Assembly (NCBI RefSeq): GCF_004193175.1
Contig: NZ_SAUH01000001.1
Location: 2,273,501 to 2,337,500, forward strand
DNA length: 64,000 bases
Origin: Streptomyces sp. RFCAC02
GTDB lineage: Bacteria > Actinomycetota > Actinomycetes > Streptomycetales > Streptomycetaceae
Direction of reading: 5' to 3'
Shown here: piece by piece, positions 50,384 through 59,251 of the stretch
Position numbering within the stretch: the first letter of the stretch is position 1
How the letters are laid out: each line of letters starts with the position of its first letter
Notes under the pieces: generated by a model
Databases searched by the model: none
Told to the model about the DNA's origin: nothing
Seen by the model: only the letters and a program-made list of their open reading frames with translations
Program-made: the position numbers and the translations under genes

Positions 50384-51726
50384 TCGGCGGCGGCCCTCTC
50401 CATGGCGGCGTCGAGGTAGGCCGACTCCGACTCCAGGTAGACGTCGTCGAAGTCCTCGGGCCAGTCCCCGAAACTTCCGTCCGACCGCAGATCGGCCGTG
50501 CTGATCCGCGTCTCACCGGTGTCCCCGTCGCGGGTGAACCAGTGCATGGCCACGTCGTCGGGCTCCAGCACGCCCCGGGCGACGAGGGTCTGCACCGCGC
50601 GCAGGAAGAGGGAGCTGTGGGTCTCGATCACGACCCGGACACCCCGCGCGACCGCCCGCCTGACGAGCCCGGCGAACCGCACCTGCGCCCGGGGGTGGAG
50701 GTGGATCTCGGGCTGTTCGAGGTAGACGAGCTGACCGGGCGTGGCCGCCAGCAGGGCGACGACGACGGGCAGTGTCTGCGAGACGCCGAACCCGACATCG
50801 GCGATGTTGACGAGGTCACGGGCGCCGCCCCGGCGCGCCTGCGGCAGGCGCCCCACCAGAAGTTCGACCTGCGTGTCGTCGAGCTGTCTCGCCTCGACCT
50901 TCCAGGTGAGGCCGAGTTCCTCGACGTCCTTGCGGAGTTGCTGCAGTTCGCCCTTCTGTTTGTTGTTCTGCCAGTACGAGACGATGCCGGCGGTGTACGT
51001 GTCGAACCGGCCTGGGTAACGGAGGTCCACGGCGGCGGCCCGGTAGGTCCGCAGCGGATTCCCCCGCAGCGCGGGCAGGTGGATGATGCGGGACGCGATG
51101 TCGGAGATGTCGCCGCGCCCGCTGAGACCGAGGGACATGGTGACGGTCCTCGGCCCCTGCTGGTACTCGACGGCCGGTGCGAGGGTGAAGCGGTCGCGCA
51201 CCACCGACATCCTGGCGCCGGGCTGCCGGTACAGCTCCGACAGGCCCGCGTCCTGGAGCAGCGGCTCGATCAGTTCCTCGAGCCGGCTGTGGGACAGCCC
51301 TTCCCTGATGGCCACCGCCTCCGTCTGGCCGGGAAGGAAGTAGCCCGAGTACTCGGCGACGCGGAGCTGACCGGCGCTGTTCTTGCTGAACCGCACCTTC
51401 GTCACGGCGTCCGCCGTCGTCACGGCCACCGAGAAGCCGCGGGAACGCGCGCTCTCGGGCAGCGCCTTGGAGAGGACCTGCTCGATGGACGTGACACTCA
51501 CGTTCGGCCCGTCGAGTTGCAGCGGCCCCGGGTCGTACTGGGCGTCCACGGTCTGCTTCAGCAGGAGCAGCGGCTGCATCATGCTGGACTTGCCCGAGCT
51601 GTTGACGCCCGCGACGAGGGTGAGCGGCCGGAAGGCGATCACCTTCCGGCGACCGAGCGACTTGTACCCCTCGATCTCCAGTTCCTCGATCGCGTGGGGG
51701 AACCTCCGGCGGGTGCGAGGAGCCAC
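50380..51726 (-). CDS. OLD/AAA15-like ATPase paired with a PIN-like nuclease
   Basis: 448 residues. ABC/SMC-type head: EIEGYKSLGRRKVIAFRPLTLVAGVNSSGKSS contains Walker A (GVNSSGKSS, about residue 42). The region FGVSQTLPVVVALLA corresponds to the signature motif, Walker B is LVYLEQPEIHLHPRAQ (about 340), and the switch histidine lies in VIETHSSLFL. No TOPRIM nuclease domain is fused. Instead the next gene, translationally coupled, encodes a PIN-like nuclease. ATPase-nuclease pairs of this shape act in phage defence, but I know of no named system with exactly this pair. The start is ATG 51726. Confidence 0.82.
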   Translation of the reverse strand: MAPRTRRRFPHAIEELEIEGYKSLGRRKVIAFRPLTLVAGVNSSGKSSMMQPLLLLKQTVDAQYDPGPLQLDGPNVSVTSIEQVLSKALPESARSRGFSVAVTTADAVTKVRFSKNSAGQLRVAEYSGYFLPGQTEAVAIREGLSHSRLEELIEPLLQDAGLSELYRQPGARMSVVRDRFTLAPAVEYQQGPRTVTMSLGLSGRGDISDIASRIIHLPALRGNPLRTYRAAAVDLRYPGRFDTYTAGIVSYWQNNKQKGELQQLRKDVEELGLTWKVEARQLDDTQVELLVGRLPQARRGGARDLVNIADVGFGVSQTLPVVVALLAATPGQLVYLEQPEIHLHPRAQVRFAGLVRRAVARGVRVVIETHSSLFLRAVQTLVARGVLEPDDVAMHWFTRDGDTGETRISTADLRSDGSFGDWPEDFDDVYLESESAYLDAAMERAAAE

Positions 51727-51901
51727 GCTGTCCTCCGTGTCGATGTCGTCGGCCGCTCCGGGTCGGGAACGCTGAGGACAGTCTGCCCCGAGCGGGCAAC
51801 GGCTTCCGGGAGATTGGGCCGAGGGCGTAAGAGTCGGCGGATGGGTGAGACCCCGGGGAGGGGGCCCCGGGGTCTCGGTCCTGTGGGTGGGGGGGAATCG
51901 G

Positions 51902-53666
51902 TCAGCCGGTGATCACCTCGTTCTCCGCCAGTGCCTCCGTGCGCGCGGTGATCGTCTCGCGGAGGGTGTCGGCCGCCGTCGAGAGGTCGTCGGCGTCCGC
52001 GCCGGCCGCCGTCGCCCGGTCCACCAGGGTGTCCAGGACGCCCAGGGCCGTGCCGGAGCCGTAGAACGTTTCGTACAGGTCCCGGTACGCCTCGTGGTAG
52101 ACGTCGTCGAACGCGTCGAGTTCGAGGAAGCGGTCCTTGAGCGTGTTGCCGCTCATCATGCCCATGCCGCCGCCGGCGTCCTCGCCGTCGCCCTGGCCGC
52201 CCGGGAAGCCCTCGGGCAGCTCACCGCCCGTGTCGTCCGAGCCGTCGGCCGTGCCCTCGGTCGTACCGCCGGGGAAGCCCCCGGGCGGGCCGCCCATGCC
52301 GCCGTCGGCGGTGCCCTCGGCCGTGCCGCCGGGGAAGCCCTCCGGCATCTGCCCGCCGGTCTCGCCGGTCCCGTCGGTCGTGCCCTCGGCCGTCCCCCCG
52401 GCACCGCCGCCGGGCATCATGCCGCCGCCGCCCATGCCGGTGTCATCGTCGGGACCGGTCTCCGCGCTGCCGCTGAACGTCAGGTTGAAGTCCCAGCCGA
52501 GCACGGAGAACTTCTTCGTGTCGAGGTCGTACCACAGCAGGTAGTTGCGCCCGGGTCCCGCCATGTCGTCGCTGTTCAGCAGGAGGTTCTGCGTGGCGGC
52601 GTAGGCGGCGAACGACTCGACGTCCACGTGGTCGGACAGCTCGGCGGCGAACTCCTCGTCGCTCGCGTTCTCCGCCCACTCGATCAGGTCGATCACCGGC
52701 TGCAGGTCCTGGCTGCCCTTCTTCGTGAGCTGGTTGAAGTCGTCCTCGTACTCGGTCGGGTCGTCGCCCTGGTACGCGAACTCGCTCCCCGCGCGCGCCT
52801 TGTACAGCACACCGTTGGTGCCGACCGTGTTCTCCGCGTAGCTCGCGCCGGGGTTCTCCACGACGAGGCGGGTGGCCGCCGGGCGGTTGTTGACCGTGAA
52901 CGACGAGAACATGAAGCGCTCGGCCGCCTGGCCGGACTCCGCCATGAGGGACAGGGAGACGGCCTCGTTCAGCGGCACCTCGGCGTTGCTGCCGGGGCGG
53001 ACGGACAGTTCGCGGTGGCCCTGGTAGGCGCGGCCCTCGGCGTACTCGTCGATGCTGATCAGCCAGGGCAGTTCCTCCGGCTCGTCGAACGAGAGCTGGA
53101 CGCTCATGCCGCCCATGCCCCCGCCGGGTCCGGCCTGCTGACCCTGCTCCGCGTCCTCCGTGCCCTCGGGGGTCTCGGCGCCCTCGGGGCCTGGGCGTCC
53201 TCGGTGCCCTGGGGGCCTCCTGCTGTCCGGTGTCCTCGCCGGCCCCGGGCATCCCCGCCGCCGCGTCCCCGCCGCCCATGCCCCCGCCCTGCAGGCTCTG
53301 CAGGGTCGAGTTGCCCTTGAGCCGCAGGCCGACGCTCGGGATGTACGTGCCGTCGATCGTGACATCCGCCTCGATGTACTCCTTCTCCCCGTCCTCCTGG
53401 AACGCCTCCGCCATGCGCTGGAAGTCGTCCTCGTCGTACTCGACCTGGATCGTGTGCGCGACGGACAGGTCGTACAGGTCGACCGTGCCGGCGATGTTCT
53501 CGGTGATCGCGTCGCCCTCGCTGTCCGAGGCGCTGGTCACCATGGGCGTGACGCGCGCGTCGCCGAAGAAGACCAGCAGCACGGCGAGGCCGGCGATCAG
53601 GACGGTGAGGGGCCGCCAGTTCTGCCGCAGCCGGACCGGCACGCGGCGGCGCAGCGCGGTCGCCAT
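51902..53666 (-). pseudogene. CotH kinase family membrane protein, two single-base frame breaks
   Basis: The ATG at 53666 overlaps the DUF4956 stop. Residues 20-38 are a membrane anchor. A CotH region follows: VEYDEDDFQRMAEAF, YIPSVGLRLKGNSTLQSL, then (in another frame) WLISIDEYAEG, YAENTVGTNGVLYK, NYLLWYDLDTKKFSVLGWDFNLTF. The reading frame breaks at two G runs (53211-53215 and 53186-53189 on the plus strand). One extra base in each gives QGTEDAQAPEGAETPEG and one open frame of 588 codons. CotH proteins are atypical kinases, of spore coat proteins in Bacillus; here the likely target is extracellular. A Gly-rich insert lies at 52163-52440. Confidence 0.75.
52163..52440 (-). repeat. Degenerate Gly/Glu/Thr repeats inside the CotH gene
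   Basis: About 90 codons reading variants of EGFPGGTAEGTADG and GGMGG, for example PEGFPGGTAEGTADG, GGFPGGTTEGTADGSDD and PEGFPGGQGDGE. They lie between the catalytic motif FSVLGWDFNLTF and the C-terminal helix. They probably form a flexible extracytoplasmic linker. Confidence 0.7.
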
Positions 53667-54343
53667 CACAGGTCCGTCTGGTCGTACCCGGTGAGCACCG
53701 CGACCCGCTGGCCCTGGGTGCGTTCCTGCAGGGCCGCGACGAGGGCGCCCGGCTTCTGGCCCTTCTTGAGGCGCACGGTGTAGAAGAGTTCGGTCAGGGC
53801 GCCGCCGCGTATCGTCTCGGTGCTGACCAGTTCGAACTCGGTCGTGAAGCGGACCAGCACGTCCTCGATGCCGGGCGTCCAGTCGCCGCCGGACGGCACC
53901 TGGGCCTTCACGACCTGCCGCTGGACGTTCAGGTGGAACATGTCGAAGCGGCTCATCACGAGGATCACCGCGCAGATGACGACGCCGCCGAGCACGGCCA
54001 GCGTGTAGAAGCGGGCGCCGCACGCCATGCCGAGGCCCATCACGAGGAAGATGAAGCCGACGTCCCTCGTCTCCTTCACCGCGTTGCGGAAGCGGACCAC
54101 GGACAGCGCGCCGACGAGGGAGAAGGCACGGGCCAGGTTCGAGCCGACGACCAGCAGGATGATCGCCACGATCATGCCGATGATGACGAGGGTCTGGACG
54201 AACGACTGGCTGTAGGAGACGTTGCGGTGCGTCCCGCGGTAGACGTAGCCGACGAGCGTGCTCAGGGCGAACGACAGCACCAGGCACAGGATGATGTCGG
54301 CGGTGCTGAACGTACCGCTGAGATCCTGCAGGTCAAAGGACAT
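53666..54343 (-). CDS. DUF4956 membrane protein
   Basis: 225 residues. Four transmembrane helices in the first 135 residues (IILCLVLSFALSTLVGYVYRG, SFVQTLVIIGMIVAIILLVVG and so on) with the family motif ARAFSLVGALSVVRFRNAVKETRDVGFIF. The cytosolic C-terminus is a ferredoxin-like domain (LTELFYTVRLKKGQKPGALVAALQE). The strong AGGAGG 9 nt before ATG 54343 fixes the start, although the frame is open further upstream through the VTC gene. DUF4956 genes are regularly found between a VTC domain gene and a CotH gene, suggesting one membrane pathway. Confidence 0.88.
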   Translation of the reverse strand: MSFDLQDLSGTFSTADIILCLVLSFALSTLVGYVYRGTHRNVSYSQSFVQTLVIIGMIVAIILLVVGSNLARAFSLVGALSVVRFRNAVKETRDVGFIFLVMGLGMACGARFYTLAVLGGVVICAVILVMSRFDMFHLNVQRQVVKAQVPSGGDWTPGIEDVLVRFTTEFELVSTETIRGGALTELFYTVRLKKGQKPGALVAALQERTQGQRVAVLTGYDQTDL

Positions 54344-55204
54344 GGACGTATTCCTCCTGGTGCCCGCCGGGCTCGCGCCGGACGGGGGCGTGGGGGTCGG
54401 TGGTGTGCGGGGGCGGGGTGATGTCGTCGGGGATGTGGAAGGCCGAGCGGGGGCCTTGCCGTACGCCTCGATGCTCTGGCAGTACTTGGAGACGCGGACG
54501 ACGCTGAGGTTGCGCCGTGCGGTGAGGTCGGTGATCCAGTAGGGGACGCGCTCGTTGACCTTGATCTCCATCACGGCCAGGCGCGGCGGCACGATGAAAC
54601 GGTTCTCCGCGCCCGGTGTGCCGAGGTGGAAGTCGCGGTCGCGGCCCCGGATGCGCCGGTCGAACGTGACGCGGAGCCCGGTGTCCTGGTCACGGCCGAC
54701 GAGCGCCTCGCGCTGGTAGCCGGTGATGGCGGTCGGCCGCAGGTTCAGGCGGACGACCAGTTCGAGGATCTCGTCGAGGAAGGCGTGCTCGGCGGGGTCG
54801 TGGTCCACGGCGGTGCGGTCGTCGCACAGCGCACGGGCCGCGTGGTACGGCAGCCTCATGCGCCGTTTCTGGGTGACGCGGTTCACGCGCTGCTTGATCT
54901 CGACGAAAACGGGGGAGTCGTCCGTGATCCCGGAAAGGTCGCCGTAGTGCCGGATCCGGAGTTTCCGCCGGAATTTGAGCCCTTCGATCTTCTCCCAGTA
55001 GAAACGCAACTGGGGGGTGTCGTAGTAGAGGCTCCAGACCCCGTACCCGCCGGGCGGGCAGTGGTCGTCGGCGTCGAGACGGGCAGCCAACTCCTCCCTG
55101 AGCGACGGCACTTCGTCGACGGGGACGAGATACTTGATCTCGTAGCGGTTGAACGCGTGCAATCGGCTGGCCACCCCGCGCACCTGGCGCGCGTCGGCTG
55201 ACAT
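54333..55204 (-). pseudogene. VTC-domain polyphosphate polymerase, one-base frame break near the 3' end
   Basis: Residues 15-255 are a VTC domain: FNRYEIKYLVPVDEVPSLREELAARL, VWSLYYDTPQLRFYWEKIEGLKFRRKLRIRHYG, FVEIKQRVNRVTQKRR, and VMEIKVNERVPYWITDL. This tunnel fold makes polyphosphate from ATP in yeast. After KAP the frame becomes Pro/Thr-rich and runs in frame into DUF4956. Adding one C in the run at 54449-54453 instead gives SAFHIPDDITPPPHTTDPH and a stop overlapping the DUF4956 ATG (290 codons), with better GC3. So a frame error is likelier than a true fusion. Start ATG 55204. Confidence 0.78.
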
Positions 55205-55309
55205 GCGTCCCCTTTCGGTGGTTTGCTGGCGTACGGTCGTCGTGGGGGTCGTCCGGTGGACCGGCTGGTCCGCATTCACCGGGAAGTCGCCCGCCGTTAA
55301 CCAACAAGG

Positions 55310-55342
55310 CCCGCATGAGAGCCGGATGAGAACGCGGTGAAA
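55310..55342 (-). promoter_or_regulatory. Three 11-bp direct repeats facing the VTC operon (PhoP/OmpR-type)
   Basis: Leftward units TTTCACCGCGT, TCTCATCCGGC and TCTCATGCGGG start exactly 11 bp apart. The first matches the PHO-box unit GTTCACC at 6 of 7 positions. They lie about 105 bp before the VTC start. Confidence 0.55.
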
Positions 55343-55380
55343 AAGGCGTCAAGTGAGCCGCCTCACAGGCGTCCGGCGTT

Positions 55381-55424
55381 TCTCATGCTGTTCTCATGGG
55401 CGCCTCAGCCCCGGCTCACCCCGC
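55381..55424 (+). promoter_or_regulatory. Four 11-bp direct repeats facing the FtsX-type ABC operon (PhoP/OmpR-type)
   Basis: Units TCTCATGCTGT, TCTCATGGGCG, CCTCAGCCCCG and GCTCACCCCGC follow one another with exact 11-bp period. The last matches GTTCACC at 6 of 7. A -10 TACCGT (55430-55435) follows and places +1 at or next to the ATG (55443). The array therefore covers the -35 region, as at activated promoters. Confidence 0.6.
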
Positions 55425-55442
55425 GCCCCTACCGTCCCGCGC

Positions 55443-56987
55443 ATGATCTTCACCTACCTGCGCCGTGAACTGCGCAGACGACGCAAGGCGCACCTGGTCA
55501 TCGCGGCCGGGCTGGCCCTGGGCATCGCCCTCGTGCTCATCGTGAACGCCGTCTCCGCCGGCATGCGCAAGGCGCAGGACGACGTGCTGGAGACCCTGTA
55601 CGGCCTCGGCACGGACATGACCGTCAGCAAGGCCATGGAGGAACCGGCCTCGGGCGAGGAGGGCGAGGAGGGCGACGGGCAGGGCCGGCAGCGTCCCAGC
55701 TTCCAGTTCGACGCCGACGGGGACTCCGAGCAGAGCAGCGACACGCTCGTCCTCGACGGGTTCGGCACGCTGACCTCGGACGACGTCGCGACGGTCGCCG
55801 GCGTCGACGGCGTGTCCGCCGCGGCCGGCACCCTCAGCCTGCGCAACGTCGGGGTCAGCGGGACGTTCGACCCCGGGCAGATCATGGAGGACGACGGGAG
55901 CGGCGAGAGCGGCACCGAGGGCGGCTTCGCCCCGCCCGGCGGCGAGGAGGGCGGCGAGGGCGGCGGCCAGCGCGTCGGGGGCGGCGGCGCCGACTTCGCC
56001 ATCGACCAGTACGGCGTGCTCGGCATCGACGTGACGCAGCCGGGCGTCGGCCCGTACGCCGGCACGGAGCTGACGGACGGCCGCACGTTCACCACCGACG
56101 AGGCGTCGGCCGAGGTGGCCGTCCTGGACGCCGCCTACGCCGCCGAGGACGAACTGGCGGTCGGCGACACCCTCACCCTCGCCGGCACCGACCTGGAGAT
56201 CATCGGCCTGAACGAGTCCACGGACGACGCCGAGGCGCCGGCCGACGTGTACCTGCCGCTCACCACCGCGCAGACCCTGGCGGAGCAGGAGGACCAGGTG
56301 TCCGCGGTCTACGTCACCGCCACCGACTCGACGCGCCTGGACGCCATCGCCACCGCCATCGGCGAGAAGATCGACGGCATCGAGGTCACGACGGCCGACG
56401 ACCTGGCCGACCAGGTGTCGGGCTCCCTGTCCACGGCCGCCGACCTGGCGGACGGCGTGGGGCGGTGGCTGTCGTGGCTGGTGCTCGGCTCGGCGTTCCT
56501 GGTCGCCGGGCTGCTCGCCGCCTCGTCGGTGGGCCGCCGCGTGCGGGAGTTCGGGACCCTGAAGGCGATCGGCTGGACGCGCGGCCGCATCACGCGGCAG
56601 GTCGTCGGCGAGTCGCTGGTCACGGGCCTGTTCGGCGGCGTGCTCGGGCTCGCCGTCGGTCTGGGCGCCGCGTGGATCATCACGCAGGTCAACCCGTCGC
56701 TCACGGCCGAACTGCCGCTGACGTCCGGCGCCTCCGGCGGTCCGGGCGGCGGCCCCGGCGGCGGTCCCGGCGGCGGTCCCGGCGGCATGGCCATGGGCGG
56801 CGGCACGGACAGCGCGGCCGATGCGGCCGGCCAGTCCCTCGACATCGGCCTGACCGCGCCCATCGGCACGGACGTGGTCCTGCTCGCCGTCACCCTCGCC
56901 GTCGCCGGCGGCCTGGTGGCGGGCGCGTTCGCCGCCTGGCGTGCCGCGCGCCTGCGCCCCGCGGACGCGTTCCGCCGCATCGCCTGA
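55443..56987 (+). CDS. FtsX/MacB-type ABC transporter permease
   Basis: 514 residues. One N-terminal helix (IAAGLALGIALVLIVNAVSAG), a large extracytoplasmic domain of about 330 residues with Gly/Glu-rich loops, then three helices at the C-terminus containing GSAFLVAGLLAASSVGRRVREFGTLKAIGWTRGRI, the FtsX signature. The MacB-type fold transmits mechanical force rather than carrying substrate through the membrane. A second Gly-rich insert (about 437-460) sits between the last helices. The mRNA is probably leaderless (-10 at 55430). The ATPase partner starts 32 bp downstream. Confidence 0.9.
   Translation: MIFTYLRRELRRRRKAHLVIAAGLALGIALVLIVNAVSAGMRKAQDDVLETLYGLGTDMTVSKAMEEPASGEEGEEGDGQGRQRPSFQFDADGDSEQSSDTLVLDGFGTLTSDDVATVAGVDGVSAAAGTLSLRNVGVSGTFDPGQIMEDDGSGESGTEGGFAPPGGEEGGEGGGQRVGGGGADFAIDQYGVLGIDVTQPGVGPYAGTELTDGRTFTTDEASAEVAVLDAAYAAEDELAVGDTLTLAGTDLEIIGLNESTDDAEAPADVYLPLTTAQTLAEQEDQVSAVYVTATDSTRLDAIATAIGEKIDGIEVTTADDLADQVSGSLSTAADLADGVGRWLSWLVLGSAFLVAGLLAASSVGRRVREFGTLKAIGWTRGRITRQVVGESLVTGLFGGVLGLAVGLGAAWIITQVNPSLTAELPLTSGASGGPGGGPGGGPGGGPGGMAMGGGTDSAADAAGQSLDIGLTAPIGTDVVLLAVTLAVAGGLVAGAFAAWRAARLRPADAFRRIA
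56736..56790 (+). repeat. 12-bp tandem repeats encoding GGGP in the permease
   Basis: About four copies of GGCGGCCCCGGC-like units (GGPG, GGPG, GGPG, GGPG) in the last extracytoplasmic loop. Similar Gly-rich loops occur in the divergent CotH gene. Confidence 0.7.
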
Positions 56988-57019
56988 CCCCGAACGCCGC
57001 ATCCGCGAGAGGAATCCCC

Positions 57020-57715
<696 letters not shown>

Positions 57716-57913
57716 CACCCCTCCCCCGGCGGCGGCCGCTCCCCCGGGCCGGCGACCGCCGCCGGGCCGGGGGCGTGGCCGGGACGCCGGGACGTCCGGC
57801 ACAGCCCCGGCGGATCCCGTCGAAAGCGCCCGCCCGCCGGCCGGGGCGGGGGCGGACAGCACGGCGTCCCCGGCCGGACGGCGCTCCCTTTCGGCCGTGA
57901 GAGGCTGGCCGGC

Positions 57914-58510
57914 ATGAGAACGCTCGTGCTCGCCTCCCAGTCCCCCGCGCGCCTCGGCCTCCTGCGGCAGGCCGGGCTCGCGCCCGAGGTGATCGTCAGC
58001 GGCGTGGACGAGGACGCCCTGCACGCCCCCACGCCCGGCGCGCTCGCCCAGGTTCTCGCCGAGGCCAAGGCGGTCGCCGTCGCCGGGCGGCCCGAGGTGG
58101 CGGGGGCGGTCGTCGTCGGCTGCGACTCGGTCCTCGACCTCGACGGCCGCGCGCTCGGCAAGCCCGCCGACGCCGAGGAGGCCGTCGCCCGCTGGAAGGC
58201 GATGCGCGGCCGTACCGGTGTCCTGCGCACCGGCCACTGCGTCATCGACACGGTGAACGGCCGCCGCGCCGCCGCCACCGCGCACACGACCGTGCGGTTC
58301 GGTGAGCCGACCGACGCCGAGGTCGCCGCCTACGTCGCGTCCGGTGAACCGCTGCACGTCGCGGGCGCGTTCACCCTGGACGGGCGGTCCGCGCCGTTCA
58401 TCGACGGCATCGACGGCGACCCGGGCAACGTCATCGGCCTGTCACTGCCCCTGCTCCGGCGCCTCCTGCGCGACGGGCTCGGCATCGCCATCACCGACCT
58501 GTGGGCCTGA
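57914..58510 (+). CDS. maf: Maf-type nucleoside triphosphate pyrophosphatase
   Basis: 198 residues. House-cleaning enzyme that hydrolyses dTTP, UTP or modified nucleotides. [19 protein letters not shown] is the N-terminal S-x-S-P-R nucleotide-binding motif, with [16 protein letters not shown] as the catalytic aspartate region. [28 protein letters not shown] closes the fold. ATG start. It is convergent with the small membrane protein gene and overlaps it by 69 bp at the 3' ends. Confidence 0.92.
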   Translation: MRTLVLASQSPARLGLLRQAGLAPEVIVSGVDEDALHAPTPGALAQVLAEAKAVAVAGRPEVAGAVVVGCDSVLDLDGRALGKPADAEEAVARWKAMRGRTGVLRTGHCVIDTVNGRRAAATAHTTVRFGEPTDAEVAAYVASGEPLHVAGAFTLDGRSAPFIDGIDGDPGNVIGLSLPLLRRLLRDGLGIAITDLWA

Positions 58511-58921
58511 CGGGGCGGGCGCCACGGCGGGCGGGTACAGCGTCAGGGTCAGGACGACCAGCGTGAACGCCACCAGCAGCCCCAGCGGCACCACCACGTC
58601 CGTCAGCGCGAGCGTCACGGCGCCGAGCGCGCAGTGCACCACCCCGCAGACCACCAGGGTCCGGCGCGCACCACGCCCCGGCGCGCGGTCCCGTAACGCG
58701 ACGCGCCCCAGCAGTACGGCGCACACCAGCAGGAACGCCGCGAGCGCCGCGCCGCCGCCCCAGGCACCCGCCTCCAGCACGCCCGGATCGATTCCGCCCA
58801 CCGACAGGTGCTGCCGGTCCGCCGTGACCGCGAGCACCGCGTGGACCAGCCCGGCGCCGACCGCGCCGCACCCGACCGCCACCGCCGCGCACGCGGCGAC
58901 CCCTCGTCTGCCCCGCTCCAT
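58442..58921 (-). CDS. Small four-helix membrane protein
   Basis: 159 residues with four predicted helices ([79 protein letters not shown]) and an acidic C-terminal tail. No recognised domain. It lies between maf and accA2, which is where I recall a hypothetical membrane gene (SCO4922) in S. coelicolor. ATG 58921. Confidence 0.75.
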   Translation of the reverse strand: MERGRRGVAACAAVAVGCGAVGAGLVHAVLAVTADRQHLSVGGIDPGVLEAGAWGGGAALAAFLLVCAVLLGRVALRDRAPGRGARRTLVVCGVVHCALGAVTLALTDVVVPLGLLVAFTLVVLTLTLYPPAVAPAPSGPQVGDGDAEPVAQEAPEQGQ

Positions 58922-59251
58922 GACCAGCACGTTACTCGCGGGTAACGGGTGCGGCAATCCCCCGTGCGCGCCGGGTGCGCCCGCTCGGCGCAAGCGCAAA
59001 GTTTCCCGTACGTCGTTATCGCTTTCCTACAAAACGACCCGCCCACCGCTGTGCCGGAGTTCCCGACTTTCGGTCCGCCCCCGGAATCGGTCGGCCGCCG
59101 CCCGCGGGGCGCGTACCTTGGGACGGCAGGGCTGACGGAGGGGCGGAGCACCGGCCTTCACCGTCCGTGCGGCCGGGGTCACTCCTGTGGGCGACTCGTT
59201 GCGAGGTGTCGCCACTACCTAAACTCGCCTTGTTCCGAGGAGGGAGCCATC
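58922..59251. other. Intergenic region upstream of accA2
   Basis: 330 bp without a convincing gene. It is less GC-rich than its surroundings around 58990-59045 (AAAGTTTCCC, TATCGCTTTCCTACAAAACG). It should contain the promoters of both accA2 and the leftward membrane gene. One accA2 promoter candidate is at 59199-59225; nothing else definite was seen. Confidence 0.6.
59199..59225 (+). promoter_or_regulatory. Candidate accA2 promoter
   Basis: TTGCGA (59199-59204), a short 15-bp spacer, then TAAACT (59220-59225), 26 bp before the GTG start. The -10 fits TAnnnT; the spacer is shorter than optimal. Confidence 0.45.

Noticed and set aside
53666..55279. A 537-codon open frame joining the VTC domain and DUF4956 as one fusion protein
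   Set aside because: DUF4956 has its own strong AGGAGG and ATG. The linker is Pro/Thr-rich low-quality sequence, while a frame one base away gives natural sequence and a stop overlapping that ATG.
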